Positions 1-9,348 of a DNA stretch of 64,000 nt are shown here, in pieces. The notes under the pieces were generated by a model. It was not told where the DNA came from. It worked only from the letters and a program-made list of their open reading frames with translations, and searched no databases. The DNA lies in the NCBI RefSeq assembly GCF_028737195.1, contig NZ_JAQZAJ010000001.1:434001-498000 (forward strand), given 5' to 3'. Positions within the stretch are counted from its first letter, which is position 1. Every line of letters begins with the position of its first letter. The stretch is from Pseudovibrio exalbescens (GTDB taxonomy: Bacteria > Pseudomonadota > Alphaproteobacteria > Rhizobiales > Stappiaceae). Made by a program: the position numbers and the translations under genes.

Positions 1-810
1 GCGGATGTGACCGTAGTTGAGATGATGAGCCAGATCATGCCGGTGGAAGACCCGGAAATCTCTGCTCTTGCCAAGAAGAACATGGAAAAGCAGGGCATCA
101 AGTTTGTGCTTGAAGCCAAGGTTTCCAAGGTCGAGAAGGGCAATGGTCAGATTACGGCAACGGTTGAGACCAAGGACGGCAAGACACAGCAGATCACAGC
201 TGAAAAGCTGATTTCTGCGGTTGGCGTTGTTGGCAACATTGAGAGCCTTGGTCTTGAGGAAGTTGGCGTCAAGACCGAACGTGGCTGTGTGGTAATCGAC
301 GGTTATGGCCGCACAAACGTGCCGGGCATCTATGCGATCGGCGACGTTGCAGGCCCTCCAATGCTGGCGCACAAGGCAGAGCACGAAGGTGTGATCTGCA
401 TCGAGAACATCGCCGGTCTGCATGTTCATCCAATGGACAAGGGGCAGATCCCGGGCTGTACCTACTGTAATCCTCAGGTGGCTTCGGTCGGTCTTACCGA
501 GCCTAAAGCCAAGGAAGCAGGTTATGAGGTCAAGGTTGGTCGCTTCCCATTCATGGGGAACGGCAAGGCGATTGCTCTTGGTGAGCCAGAAGGCCTCGTA
601 AAGACGATCTTCGACGCAAAGACCGGTCAGCTTCTGGGTGCCCACATGGTTGGTGCTGAGGTAACCGAGCTCATTCAGGGCTTTGTTGTTGCCATGGGTC
701 TTGAGACCACTGAAGAAGACCTGATGCACACCGTGTTCCCGCATCCAACACTCTCTGAAATGATGAAGGAAAGTGTTCTTGATGCGTACGGACGTGCGTT
801 GAACATGTAA
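1..810 (+). CDS. lpdA: Dihydrolipoamide dehydrogenase (E3), C-terminal part
   Basis: The gene is cut by the window edge: the reading frame is open from base 1 and ends at a TAA, leaving about 269 C-terminal residues. E3 is the FAD flavoprotein that reoxidises dihydrolipoyl groups of 2-oxoacid dehydrogenases with NAD+. The remaining part shows the end of the NAD domain, the second FAD motif (GIYAIGDVAGPPMLAHKA) and the dimerisation domain with the catalytic His-Glu in FPHPTLSEMM near the C-terminus. The CxxxxC redox disulfide lies upstream and cannot be checked. With lipA 560 bases downstream this is the usual tail of an alphaproteobacterial pyruvate dehydrogenase cluster, so the copy most likely serves PDH. 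Confidence 0.96.
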   Translation, partial: ADVTVVEMMSQIMPVEDPEISALAKKNMEKQGIKFVLEAKVSKVEKGNGQITATVETKDGKTQQITAEKLISAVGVVGNIESLGLEEVGVKTERGCVVIDGYGRTNVPGIYAIGDVAGPPMLAHKAEHEGVICIENIAGLHVHPMDKGQIPGCTYCNPQVASVGLTEPKAKEAGYEVKVGRFPFMGNGKAIALGEPEGLVKTIFDAKTGQLLGAHMVGAEVTELIQGFVVAMGLETTEEDLMHTVFPHPTLSEMMKESVLDAYGRALNM

Positions 811-816
811 GTTGTG

Positions 817-848
817 ATGCCCACCTGTTGTTTGCAGCGGGTGGGCAT
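817..848 (+). terminator. Hairpin after lpdA, no clear T-tract
   Basis: A perfect 9-bp stem (ATGCCCACC at 817-825 pairs with 840-848) starts seven bases after the lpdA stop. No run of T follows on either strand, so it is a weak candidate for intrinsic termination and may instead protect the 3' end of the PDH transcript. Confidence 0.35.
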
Positions 849-1055
849 GACGTTGCTTGGACGTTCATCAATGGCGTGTACTTCGGTGAATGGCTCAAGC
901 GAGGTACTCATTGATCTGGCGAATTGAACCGCCAAATGAGGTTCTGCCGTGTTCCGGCGGGTCGGTTTGTGATCGACAGGCCGCATAAAGTGGTGGTGCC
1001 GGGTCCGCTCATCAAATGCTATGTGTTTGGGCGAGTTGAGCTACGGAGAATGTAA

Positions 1056-1292
1056 ATGGGTATCTTTCTTTGGATTATTGTCGGTCTTATTGCTGGGTTT
1101 ATTGCGCATCGGGTTTTCGACAGTCGCGGCGGTATGATCGGTAGCCTGGTTCTTGGTCTAGTTGGAGCCCTTGTTGGAGGGTATCTGGCAAATATCTTGA
1201 ATCTTAATGTAACTGGCGGGTTTATTGATCAGCTGATCATAGCTACCTGCGGGGCTGTTCTCTTGTTGTTTTTGAAGCGCAAGGTGTTTTAG
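1056..1292 (+). CDS. GlsB/YeaQ/YmgE-family small membrane protein
   Basis: A 78-residue, very hydrophobic protein with three predicted membrane segments (about residues 2-18, 27-47 and 55-73) separated by glycine-rich turns, ending in a basic KRK tail. Size and the pattern GLIAGFIAH...GGMIGSLVLGLVGALVGGYLA match the GlsB/YeaQ/YmgE (transglycosylase-associated) family, which is linked to general stress responses but has no settled biochemical activity. The ATG is preceded by a GGAG about eight bases upstream. It sits between lpdA and lipA, and nothing in its sequence suggests a role in lipoate metabolism. Confidence 0.85.
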   Translation: MGIFLWIIVGLIAGFIAHRVFDSRGGMIGSLVLGLVGALVGGYLANILNLNVTGGFIDQLIIATCGAVLLLFLKRKVF

Positions 1293-1374
1293 GTCCCTGT
1301 TTCCCGGCCGGTTTGTAAATTGCATAGGGTGTTCGGAGAGAAGGGGCCTTGACCTTTCGCTCTGAAAGCAGCAT

Positions 1375-2400
1375 GTGAGTGCCATGGTCACCATCGTAGA
1401 TACACTGAATAAGCCAAACGCAAAGCCAGCGACACCAGCTGCAGTAAATGCAGAGATCGCAGGTGAGAAGGACGCGCGTCCACGCCACCCGGAAAAGGCA
1501 CACCGCCCGGACAACCCGGTGCAGCGCAAGCCCAAGTGGATCCGTGTGAAAGCGCCCACATCCCCTGTCTATCGGGAAACGCATGAGCTTGTTCGCGAAA
1601 AAAAGCTCGTTACCGTTTGTGAAGAGGCTGGCTGCCCCAACATTGGTGAGTGCTGGTCAAAGAAGCACGCAAGTTTCATGATCCTTGGCGATACGTGCAC
1701 CCGTGCTTGTGCGTTTTGTAACGTGCGTACCGGTATGCCGGGCGCTGTTGATGAAACCGAACCTCAGCATATCGCCGAAGCGGTTCAGACCATGGGTTTG
1801 GAACATGTTGTGATCACTTCAGTGGACCGCGATGACCTTGATGATGGTGGTGCCACGCACTTTGCCAATGTGATCAAGGCTATCCGCGAGGTATCTCCAA
1901 ACACGACCATCGAAGTGCTGACACCTGACTTCCTGCGCAAGGATGGGGCACTGGAAATCGTTGTGAACGCAAAGCCAGACGTGTTTAACCACAATCTGGA
2001 AACTGTGCCTTCCAACTATTTGAAAGTTCGTCCGGGCGCGCGCTACTTCCACTCCATCCGTCTGTTGCAACGGGTGAAGGAGATCGATCCGAACATGTTT
2101 ACCAAGTCGGGTATCATGGTCGGTCTTGGGGAAGAGCGGAACGAAGTTCTGCAGCTCATGGACGATCTTCGCAGCGCTGATGTTGATTTTCTTACTGTTG
2201 GTCAGTATCTGCAGCCAACCAAGAAGCACCATCCAGTCATGAAATTCGTGACGCCGGAAGAGTTCAAGGCGTATGAGCGCATTGCTTACTCAAAGGGCTT
2301 CCTGAAAGTCTCTGCAAGCCCACTTACCAGGTCATCGCACCATGCTGGCGAAGACTTTGAAGACCTGAAGAAGGCGCGCGCAGCCAAGCTGGGGAACTGA
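1375..2400 (+). CDS. lipA: Lipoyl synthase
   Basis: Radical-SAM enzyme that inserts two sulfurs into octanoyl groups bound to E2 and GcvH proteins. Both iron-sulfur motifs are present: the auxiliary cluster [12 protein letters not shown] and the radical-SAM CTRACAFC. The C-terminal RSSHHAGE includes the conserved serine that ligates the auxiliary cluster. The length (341 residues) is slightly above average because of an alanine/proline-rich N-terminal extension. The GTG start at 1375 has a GAAAG seven bases upstream; the in-frame ATG at 1384 is an alternative. It follows the E3 gene of pyruvate dehydrogenase, a lipoyl-dependent complex, so the cofactor enzyme and its client are encoded together. 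Confidence 0.97.
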   Translation: MSAMVTIVDTLNKPNAKPATPAAVNAEIAGEKDARPRHPEKAHRPDNPVQRKPKWIRVKAPTSPVYRETHELVREKKLVTVCEEAGCPNIGECWSKKHASFMILGDTCTRACAFCNVRTGMPGAVDETEPQHIAEAVQTMGLEHVVITSVDRDDLDDGGATHFANVIKAIREVSPNTTIEVLTPDFLRKDGALEIVVNAKPDVFNHNLETVPSNYLKVRPGARYFHSIRLLQRVKEIDPNMFTKSGIMVGLGEERNEVLQLMDDLRSADVDFLTVGQYLQPTKKHHPVMKFVTPEEFKAYERIAYSKGFLKVSASPLTRSSHHAGEDFEDLKKARAAKLGN

Positions 2401-2422
2401 GTCCTCAGCAAGAGTTGAAGAC

Positions 2423-2448
2423 GGCCACGCCTTGCGCGTGGCCTTTTT
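2423..2448 (+). terminator. Intrinsic terminator after lipA
   Basis: An 8-bp GC-rich stem (GGCCACGC with GCGTGGCC, 5-base loop) is followed directly by TTTTT. It lies 23 bases after the lipA stop and separates lipA from coq10. Confidence 0.85.
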
Positions 2449-2591
2449 GTATTTACATTTTTTCATGTAACTAGTCGCATCATGGCATGTGGACAGTGCG
2501 AACTGATGATCGGCCACGTGTTGGCAGTCAGGCTTTCCTGAAGTATGTCAGGGCGCAGAATGCGAACGGAAGAAGGCTTCGGTAGACGATT

Positions 2592-3050
2592 ATGCCGTCA
2601 TTCAAGACAGTACACCGTGTTCAACATACAGCAGAGGATATGTTCCATCTCGTTGCTGATATTGAACAGTACCCGCGATTTGTTCCGCTTTGTCAGAACC
2701 TTGTGGTCCGTGGACGACGCCCTTTGGAGGCGGAACGGGAAGTGCTGATCGCCGATATGACGGTGGCTTACAAGGTGGTGAAGGAGACTTTCACCAGCCG
2801 AGTTACTCTTGATCCGTCGAATCTGGAGATTCTCGTTGAGTACCTTGACGGGCCCTTCAAGCATCTTGAGAACCGTTGGAACTTCCTATCTCCAGAAGAT
2901 CACCTCTGCGATATCTCGTTCTACATTGACTATGAGTTCAAGAGCCGAACGCTCGGGGCTTTGATGGGAACGATGTTTGATCGTGCTTTTCGAAAGTTCT
3001 CTGAAGCCTTCGAAGCACGGGCAGATGAGGTTTATGGCGCTGCTGCCTGA
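2592..3050 (+). CDS. Coq10/RatA-family START-domain protein
   Basis: A 152-residue single-domain protein of the SRPBCC (START-like) fold. The pattern LVADIEQYPRFVPLCQ near residue 20 and the C-terminal LGALMGTMFDRAFRKFSEAFEARA are typical of the Coq10/RatA group. In mitochondria Coq10 binds ubiquinone and is needed for respiration; enterobacterial RatA has been described as a ribosome-associated toxin. In alphaproteobacteria, next to lipA, the ubiquinone-binding role is the more likely one, by inference. It has its own unit after the lipA terminator and converges on the minus-strand genes that follow. Confidence 0.88.
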   Translation: MPSFKTVHRVQHTAEDMFHLVADIEQYPRFVPLCQNLVVRGRRPLEAEREVLIADMTVAYKVVKETFTSRVTLDPSNLEILVEYLDGPFKHLENRWNFLSPEDHLCDISFYIDYEFKSRTLGALMGTMFDRAFRKFSEAFEARADEVYGAAA

Positions 3051-3085
3051 GGTGTGTCCTCCCGCTCTATACAGAGCGGAAAGCG

Positions 3086-3568
3086 TCAGGGCCTTGCATC
3101 ATATGGTTGCGTTGGCAGAAGGGGGCTTTCTTCTTCCTTCTTCGAGCCAAGGCTGCGATCGTTGAACGTTTTTCGAATGGCCTCAAACCGGTTCTTACGA
3201 TCGGTTGTTATGTTCCGGGCGTTGAGCATGGCGTCTTCCAAGGAAACATAAACGCCGACTTGACGCAGGCTGACATGCTCAGTTGGATTGTCGCACAGGA
3301 TATCCCAGCGTCCATTCTTGTGACCCTCCAACGTGACCTGCCGACCAGATTGCTCTTCCCATTTCGACCAGACCACTGTGTAGGGGCGCAGCCAGAAGTT
3401 CGAGCCGCAGATCTTGACACGCTTGTGGCCATCCTTTGCCACGCTGAACATCTTGTGGCTGCCGACAAACTCACCTTCATTATCTCGTGAAATCATATAG
3501 ACCTCCGAAGCAAGGCCGGAGGTCGAAAACAGTGCGCCGAACAGAGCAAGGGCGAAAAGACGCTTCAT
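3086..3568 (-). CDS. Secreted protein of unknown function
   Basis: I do not recognise this 160-residue protein. A clear signal peptide is visible (MKRLFALALFGALFSTSGLA, cleavage probably after the alanine at 20). The mature part is small and mixed-charge, with two cysteines (in VKICGSNFW and DILCDNPTE) that could form a disulfide in the periplasm, and a basic C-terminal tail. It is downstream of cinA on the same strand with a 70-base gap that holds an inverted repeat. Signal peptide, intact frame and ATG support a real gene; the function is open. Confidence 0.65.
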   Translation of the reverse strand: MKRLFALALFGALFSTSGLASEVYMISRDNEGEFVGSHKMFSVAKDGHKRVKICGSNFWLRPYTVVWSKWEEQSGRQVTLEGHKNGRWDILCDNPTEHVSLRQVGVYVSLEDAMLNARNITTDRKNRFEAIRKTFNDRSLGSKKEEESPLLPTQPYDARP

Positions 3569-3573
3569 AAAAT

Positions 3574-3608
3574 ATCCAGTAAAATATTCGGTAGTATTTA
3601 CACTGGAT
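3574..3608. repeat. Imperfect inverted repeat upstream of the secreted protein gene
   Basis: ATCCAGT at 3574-3580 is matched by ACTGGAT at 3602-3608, with further partial pairing of the AT-rich inner part. It lies between the cinA stop and the start of the downstream gene and could be an operator or an RNA hairpin. No known binding consensus is recognised. Confidence 0.4.
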
Positions 3609-3638
3609 GAAGCATAGGCATGCTGTGTTTTGAAAGGG

Positions 3639-4139
3639 TTAAGATTGCTCTGCGGCGATCTTTAGCAGTTTTATGGCCGTGGCTACTGATTTGTGTCGGA
3701 TAACTTCGCGGCCAAGGTCGCCGAAGCGAGCTTCTTCATGGTGCTCGAAGCCACTGCTAGCCTTTACGGCAAAATGCACAAGGCCGACTGGCTTGTCGGG
3801 TGAGCCGCCGCCAGGGCCCGCGATGCCAGTAATGGAAACAGCGATCTGGGCACGGGCACGGCCGAGGGCGCCATGAGCCATGGCGAGAGCCACCTGTTTG
3901 CTTACAGCGCCGTGTTCCTCAAGAAGGGGCAGGGGGACGCCGATCATTTCATTTTTTGCTTCGTTGGAATAAGTGACAAAGCCTCTGTCGACCACGGCTG
4001 AAGAGCCCGCGATTTCCGTAAGCAGTCCGGCCACGAGGCCGCCCGTGCATGATTCTGCTGTAGCGATCATCAGAGACTTTTCGGCGCATAGTGCAATGAG
4101 TTGTTCTGCCTGCGGCCGCAATGAAACAAGGTCTGTCAT
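3639..4139 (-). CDS. pncC: CinA C-terminal domain protein, nicotinamide-nucleotide amidase
   Basis: A 166-residue protein made only of the CinA C-terminal domain, which in characterised members deamidates NMN to nicotinate mononucleotide in pyridine nucleotide recycling. Family signatures are ATAESCTGGLVAGLLTEIAGSS near residue 28 and SITGIAGPGGGSPDKPVGLV near residue 105. The N-terminal molybdopterin-binding-like domain of full-length CinA is absent, as is common for stand-alone PncC. It begins 7 bases after ispDF on the same strand, so the two are very probably co-transcribed, the usual order in this group of bacteria. Confidence 0.92.
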   Translation of the reverse strand: MTDLVSLRPQAEQLIALCAEKSLMIATAESCTGGLVAGLLTEIAGSSAVVDRGFVTYSNEAKNEMIGVPLPLLEEHGAVSKQVALAMAHGALGRARAQIAVSITGIAGPGGGSPDKPVGLVHFAVKASSGFEHHEEARFGDLGREVIRHKSVATAIKLLKIAAEQS

Positions 4140-4146
4140 TTGAACC

Positions 4147-5418
4147 CTACCAATCTTCGTTGCCTGGGAGGCGGATAGTGGCGGTCGCCATGGATGCTAT
4201 GCCTTCTTCTCGCCCAGTAAAGCCGAGTTTTTCGGAGGTGGTTGCTTTTACGGCTACCCGTTCGATTGGCAGCTCGCAGATCTCTGAGATGCGAGCGCGC
4301 ATTGCATCGCGATACGGCCCTATCTTGGGGCTTTCGCAAATGATCGTGCAGTCAAGATGCGCGATGCGTCCCCCGCGCTCTGTAACCTTGTCGACGGCAT
4401 ACTTAAGAAACTGGTCTGATGCTGCGCCCTTCCACTGCGGATCAGAAGGGGGGAAGTGAGATCCGATATCGCCATCTGCCAATGCACCAAAGATGGCGTC
4501 GGTTATGGCATGAAGAGCCACATCCGCATCCGAATGCCCCTTGAGCTTCATCGTGTGCGGGATGGAGATGCCGCCAAGGATCACAGCGTCCCCCTTTTCA
4601 AAGGCATGAACGTCGTAGCCCGAGCCGACACGAATATCCGAGAGCATGAGAGTGTTCTCCATTGCCACCTTCTGACGTGCAAGTTCCATATCACGAGGGG
4701 TTGTGAGTTTCACGTTGGCGCTATCACCCTCAACGATCAGGACCGGTATGCCGACATGCTCCATGAGGGCGGTGTCGTCGGTAAAGTCGTTGCGGTTTTC
4801 TGCGTTTACCTGTCGATGAGCCCCTGATATTGCATCAAAGTCGAACCCTTGCGGCGTCTGTGCGCTCCAGATGCGTGTGCGATCAATGGTGCCCGCAATG
4901 GTTCCATCATCGCCTCTGCTTTTGAGAGTGTCGCTGACTTTTGTTGAGGGCAGGACGGCTTTACTGCCATTTTTGAGCTGATTGACTACCCTATTAATGA
5001 CGTCCTGAGTGATAAAGGGACGGACCCCGTCATGAATGAGGACAAAGTCAGGGGAAAGCTCCGCCAACGCGGCGAGGCCGAGACGAACGGATTCTTGGCG
5101 CTCCCTCCCGCCTACAACAGGGGGAAGAAGCTTGTGGCTCTCCAAAGACAGGGTGGCCTTTTCATAAAGGTCAAAGTCATCTGCATGAATAACGCAGAGA
5201 ACCCGGGAAACGTGCTCGTTGTCGATGAACTTTTGACAAGTGCGTTGCAAAACCGACTGCCCGGCTAAATCCCGATATTGCTTGGGACTGGAGTCAGTAT
5301 CGGTCAACATGCGGGAGCCACGGCCTGCGGCCACAACCAGCGCGACAATCTGCGGTTCTTGGGTCAAGAGCTGTCTTCGTCCTTTGTCTGTTGCAGGCAT
5401 GCCATGCAGGGCCTTCAT
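4147..5418 (-). CDS. ispDF: Bifunctional IspD/IspF isoprenoid enzyme
   Basis: Fusion of two enzymes of the MEP isoprenoid pathway, 423 residues. The N-terminal half is the cytidylyltransferase IspD (VVAAGRGSRM with a downstream SPKQY, and LIHDGVRPF), which makes CDP-methylerythritol. The C-terminal half is the cyclodiphosphate synthase IspF, with metal-binding GSGYDVHAF and GHSDADVALHAITDAIFGA. They flank the step done by IspE. The fusion is typical of alpha- and some epsilonproteobacteria. The first residues (MKALHGMPATDKG) are variable, and the in-frame ATG at codon 7 is an alternative start. The gene is divergent from dusB and heads the ispDF-cinA unit. Confidence 0.97.
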   Translation of the reverse strand: MKALHGMPATDKGRRQLLTQEPQIVALVVAAGRGSRMLTDTDSSPKQYRDLAGQSVLQRTCQKFIDNEHVSRVLCVIHADDFDLYEKATLSLESHKLLPPVVGGRERQESVRLGLAALAELSPDFVLIHDGVRPFITQDVINRVVNQLKNGSKAVLPSTKVSDTLKSRGDDGTIAGTIDRTRIWSAQTPQGFDFDAISGAHRQVNAENRNDFTDDTALMEHVGIPVLIVEGDSANVKLTTPRDMELARQKVAMENTLMLSDIRVGSGYDVHAFEKGDAVILGGISIPHTMKLKGHSDADVALHAITDAIFGALADGDIGSHFPPSDPQWKGAASDQFLKYAVDKVTERGGRIAHLDCTIICESPKIGPYRDAMRARISEICELPIERVAVKATTSEKLGFTGREEGIASMATATIRLPGNEDW

Positions 5419-5549
5419 GCGCCAGTGGCCGCTTGTTCTTGGTGTTTTATTGGCTTATTCGGAGCGCTTGCTCAATACGCTGAGTGAGTATGAAGTGGAA
5501 ATCGTCTGCTTGATTATTAAGAGTGATTACATTATAGGCAAATAATGCA

Positions 5550-6593
5550 ATGCATACGGAATGTGCAGAATCTTTCGGCGCTCAGAAAACAACCATGACA
5601 CTCATCGGCACGATCCCTCTTAGAAACAGGTGCGTTCTAGCGCCGATGTCAGGTGTGACTGACTTGCCGTTTCGCCAGCTTGCCTGGCGTTTTGGCGCCG
5701 GCCTCGTGGTGAGCGAGATGGTAGCCAGCGAGGCGTTGGTAACAGGGCACCCGGAATCCTTGATGCGCGCAGAAGGGGAAGGGATTTCTCCGCACGTCAT
5801 TCAGCTTGCAGGCCGAGAGGCGCATTGGATGGGTGAGGGCGCGCGGTTGGCTGAAGCAGCTGGTGCTGACATCATCGACATCAACATGGGATGCCCTGCC
5901 AAAAAAGTGACAAGCGGTTACTCTGGTTCAGCGCTCATGAAAGATCTTGACCATGCTTTGACATTGGTCGAGGCCACAATAGCTGCCGTGAAGGTGCCCG
6001 TTACCTTGAAGATGCGGCTTGGCTGGGATGAGAATTCCATTAATGCGCCTGAACTTGCGCGCCGTGCAGTGGATGCCGGTGTGCAGATGATTACGGTGCA
6101 TGGGCGTACGCGCAGCCAGTTCTATAAGGGCAAAGCCGACTGGGAAGCGATTGCCATGGTGCGCGAGGTCGTTGATGTGCCTCTGGTCGCCAACGGCGAT
6201 TGTTGCAGTTTTGATGATGCGACCGAGATGCTGCAAAAGTCAGGCGCGGACATGGTGATGGTGGGTCGCGGTGCTTATGGGCGGCCATGGTTATCCGGGC
6301 ATGTTGGGCACTTCCTTGAATCTGGGGAGCGGCTTGAAGCGCCAAAGGGCAAGGATCTGGCAGATTTGGTTGTAGAGCACTACGACGCCATGCTGGATCA
6401 TTATCCGGGCGATATCGGGCTTCGATCAGCGCGTAAGCATATTGGCTGGTACATTGAGGCCAATCTTGAAAAGGCACAGGTGTCGGGTGCTGTCATGAAG
6501 CAGCTAATGACGTCGCAAGATCCGGATTGGGTTCGGATGACTCTTCACCAACTTTTTTCCGACAATACAAACTATGTGCGGAGTGCTGCATAA
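5550..6593 (+). CDS. dusB: tRNA-dihydrouridine synthase
   Basis: FMN-dependent TIM-barrel enzyme reducing uridines of the tRNA D-loop. The motifs [32 protein letters not shown] with the catalytic cysteine, and [12 protein letters not shown] are all present. The family is also called NifR3 because it commonly precedes ntrBC. The upstream ATG gives 347 residues; the later in-frame ATG at 5595 (MTLIGTIPL) fits the usual family N-terminus better and may be the true start. Its stop codon overlaps the ntrB start by one base (TAATG), which indicates translational coupling in a dusB-ntrB-ntrC operon. Confidence 0.95.
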   Translation: MHTECAESFGAQKTTMTLIGTIPLRNRCVLAPMSGVTDLPFRQLAWRFGAGLVVSEMVASEALVTGHPESLMRAEGEGISPHVIQLAGREAHWMGEGARLAEAAGADIIDINMGCPAKKVTSGYSGSALMKDLDHALTLVEATIAAVKVPVTLKMRLGWDENSINAPELARRAVDAGVQMITVHGRTRSQFYKGKADWEAIAMVREVVDVPLVANGDCCSFDDATEMLQKSGADMVMVGRGAYGRPWLSGHVGHFLESGERLEAPKGKDLADLVVEHYDAMLDHYPGDIGLRSARKHIGWYIEANLEKAQVSGAVMKQLMTSQDPDWVRMTLHQLFSDNTNYVRSAA

Positions 6594-7720
6594 TGAATGA
6601 CGTTTCTCGGGCAGCTGGTGCAAAGGGGCTCGGCACCACAGGGCAGCAGGTTCTGGATTCACTGCCGCACCCCGTGGTGGTTGTCGGAGAAGACGAAAAA
6701 ATAAGCCGGGCAAATGCCGCCGCGGAGGCTTTCTTTCAAGCAAGCCTCGCAGTCCTGCAGCGTCATGACCTTTCTTACTTCGTACCGTTTGGCAGCCCGC
6801 TCTTGAGCTTGATTGCTCAGGTACGCGAGCGCGGGGCGCCGGTAAATGAGTACAAGGTTGATATCGGCTCGCCTCGCATTGGGTCGGAAAAACTTGTCGA
6901 CATTCACGCTTCGCCTTTAAGCGATCAGCCAGGGTCGGTTGTGCTGCTCTTTCAGGAGCGCACGATGGCTGAGAAATTGGACAAGCAGCTCACCTCTCGA
7001 GGTGCTGCGCGCACTGTTACTGGCCTTGCGGCCATGTTGGCACATGAAATCAAGAACCCGCTTTCGGGCATTCGTGGTGCAGCACAACTCCTGGAAAGTT
7101 CGGCGGACGAGAATGACCGGGCTCTTACGCGCCTCATCATGGAGGAGACCGATCGGATCGTGAAACTGGTGGATCGTATGGAAGTGTTTTCCGATGAGCG
7201 GCCGATTGATCGCGAGCCAGTCAACATCCACGTGGTTCTGGATCGGGTGAAGCAGGTTGCGGAGAACGGCTTTGCCAAAGACATTCGGATTGTCGAAAAG
7301 TATGACCCTTCATTGCCGCCGGTTTATGCCAACAAAGATCAACTCATTCAGGTGTTCCTGAACTTAGTCAAGAATGCAGGTGAGGCGCTATCGGCTTCTT
7401 CGGATGCGGAGATTACAATAACAACAGCTTTCAGACCTGGTGTTCGCCTCTCTGTCCCGGGCGCGCGGGAGCGTGTCAGCCTGCCACTTGAGTTCTGCGT
7501 CAAGGACAACGGACCGGGCGTACCACAGGACCTTTTACCTCATCTCTTTGAGCCTTTCATTACGACAAAAACAAACGGATCGGGGCTTGGCTTGGCGCTG
7601 GTTGCGAAAATTGTAGGAGACCATGGTGGTGTCATCGAGTGTGACAGTACCGGGCGGGGAACAACGTTTCGCATTCTCATGCCGGCCTTTTCAGCTTCAG
7701 ATGCCGTTACAGAGGAATAG
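6593..7720 (+). CDS. ntrB: Nitrogen regulation sensor kinase NtrB
   Basis: Soluble histidine kinase that phosphorylates NtrC under nitrogen limitation and is controlled by PII proteins in the family. About 375 residues: an N-terminal PAS domain, the dimerisation domain with phospho-acceptor His151 in [18 protein letters not shown], the N box near [13 protein letters not shown], and G boxes DNGPGVP and GSGLGLALV. No membrane segment is visible. The ATG at 6593 was chosen because it overlaps the dusB stop; the frame stays open further upstream but only inside dusB. NtrC starts 12 bases downstream. Confidence 0.95.
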   Translation: MNDVSRAAGAKGLGTTGQQVLDSLPHPVVVVGEDEKISRANAAAEAFFQASLAVLQRHDLSYFVPFGSPLLSLIAQVRERGAPVNEYKVDIGSPRIGSEKLVDIHASPLSDQPGSVVLLFQERTMAEKLDKQLTSRGAARTVTGLAAMLAHEIKNPLSGIRGAAQLLESSADENDRALTRLIMEETDRIVKLVDRMEVFSDERPIDREPVNIHVVLDRVKQVAENGFAKDIRIVEKYDPSLPPVYANKDQLIQVFLNLVKNAGEALSASSDAEITITTAFRPGVRLSVPGARERVSLPLEFCVKDNGPGVPQDLLPHLFEPFITTKTNGSGLGLALVAKIVGDHGGVIECDSTGRGTTFRILMPAFSASDAVTEE

Positions 7721-7732
7721 GAATAATCAGCG

Positions 7733-9172
7733 ATGCCAAGCGGGACTATTCTTGTCGCCGATGATGATGCGGCGATCCGCACCGTTTTGAATCAAGCGCT
7801 CTCCCGTGCCGGTTACACGGTACGCCTCACATCCAATGCCACGACCTTGTGGCGATGGGTGAGTTCTGGAGAGGGGGATCTGGTTATCTCGGATGTGGTG
7901 ATGCCGGACGAAAACGCGTTCGATGTGTTGCCACGTATTCGAAAGCTGCGTCCGGAATTGCCTGTGATCATTATGAGTGCCCAGAATACATTCATGACCG
8001 CAATAAAGGCCTCAGAGCAGGGCGCCTACGAATATTTGCCAAAGCCCTTTGACCTCAAGGAGCTCACAAACATCGTTGGGCGTGCCTTGGCAGAGCCCAA
8101 GTCCCGCCGGGTGCCCGCGGGAGAAGAGGGGCAGGACAACATTCCTCTGGTGGGGCGTTCTCCTGCAATGCAGGAGATTTACCGCGTTCTGGCGCGGCTT
8201 ATGCAGACCGACCTCACCGTGATGATCAATGGTGAAAGTGGTACGGGTAAGGAACTTGTAGCCCGAGCGCTGCATGATTATGGCAAGCGCCGAAATGGAC
8301 CCTTTGTCGCTGTGAATATGGCGGCCATTCCGCGGGATTTGATCGAGTCCGAACTGTTTGGGCACGAGAAAGGCGCGTTCACAGGGGCTCAGGCGCGTTC
8401 GTCCGGGCGGTTTGAACAAGCTGACGGCGGTACGCTGTTTCTGGACGAAATTGGCGACATGCCAATGGAAGCGCAAACGCGTTTGCTCCGTGTGCTTCAG
8501 CAAGGTGAATACACCACCGTTGGGGGGCGTACCCCCATCAAGACGGATGTGCGCATCATTGCCGCCACCAACAAGGATTTGCAGCACTTGATTGCGCAGG
8601 GGCTGTTTCGCGAGGACTTGTACTTCCGCTTGAACGTGGTCCCAATCCGCTTGCCACCTCTCAGAGAGCGTACCGAAGATATCCCTGATCTGGTGCGCCA
8701 TTTCTTCTCTTTTGCGCAAAAGGAAGGGCTCCCATCCAAGCAAATCGAGTTGAATGCACTGGAAAAATTGCGCCGCTATCGCTGGCCTGGCAACGTGCGT
8801 GAGCTGGAGAATCTGGTTCGCCGTTTGGCCGCCTTGTACCCACAAGACGTTATCACCTCCAGTCTGATCGATCTGGAGTTGAGCCAGCCAGCCATGGCGC
8901 AGTCCAGTGACGAGAGTGCTGCCGACAAAGACCTGAGCAGCGCGGTCGAGAGATTTATGGGAGAATACTTCGGCAGCTTCGGTGATGATCTGCCACCTCC
9001 AGGCCTCTATCATCGTATCCTGCGAGAAGTTGAGTATCCGCTTATCTCAGCGACCTTGGCAGCCACCCGAGGCAACCAAATCAAGGCCGCAGAACTCTTG
9101 GGCGTGAATCGAAACACCTTGCGCAAGAAAATTCGTGATCTCGATGTTCAGGTTATCAGGACATCCAGATAA
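7733..9172 (+). CDS. ntrC: Nitrogen regulator NtrC, sigma54-dependent activator
   Basis: Response regulator of 479 residues activating RNA polymerase-sigma54 at nitrogen assimilation promoters. Domain order is complete: receiver with Asp54 in [11 protein letters not shown] and the conserved Lys in [11 protein letters not shown]+ domain with Walker A GESGTGKE, the sigma54-contact loop GAFTGA and Walker [12 protein letters not shown]; and a Fis-type helix-turn-helix at the C-terminus ([18 protein letters not shown]). The unit ends in a hairpin 40 bases downstream, so NtrYX is probably transcribed separately even though it follows on the same strand. Confidence 0.97.
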   Translation: MPSGTILVADDDAAIRTVLNQALSRAGYTVRLTSNATTLWRWVSSGEGDLVISDVVMPDENAFDVLPRIRKLRPELPVIIMSAQNTFMTAIKASEQGAYEYLPKPFDLKELTNIVGRALAEPKSRRVPAGEEGQDNIPLVGRSPAMQEIYRVLARLMQTDLTVMINGESGTGKELVARALHDYGKRRNGPFVAVNMAAIPRDLIESELFGHEKGAFTGAQARSSGRFEQADGGTLFLDEIGDMPMEAQTRLLRVLQQGEYTTVGGRTPIKTDVRIIAATNKDLQHLIAQGLFREDLYFRLNVVPIRLPPLRERTEDIPDLVRHFFSFAQKEGLPSKQIELNALEKLRRYRWPGNVRELENLVRRLAALYPQDVITSSLIDLELSQPAMAQSSDESAADKDLSSAVERFMGEYFGSFGDDLPPPGLYHRILREVEYPLISATLAATRGNQIKAAELLGVNRNTLRKKIRDLDVQVIRTSR

Positions 9173-9212
9173 GGCCCTGATCTCGTTGGGAGAGCTAGAC
9201 AATTTCTTGATG

Positions 9213-9248
9213 AGGCCGCTTTCTGAGCTTTGGTAGCGGCCTTCTTTT
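9213..9248 (+). terminator. Terminator after ntrC
   Basis: An 8-bp stem (AGGCCGCT with AGCGGCCT, 14-base loop) is followed by TCTTTT. The T-tract is interrupted, so termination may be partial and allow some read-through to ntrY. Confidence 0.65.
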
Positions 9249-9348
9249 CCCCAGTGTCATCCGCATGAATAACCGGGTGTCGCGCATCGGCAACATGTGT
9301 GCTAATGATGCAACTGTATTTCGTAGTTTTTAGGTATCCCACGACACG

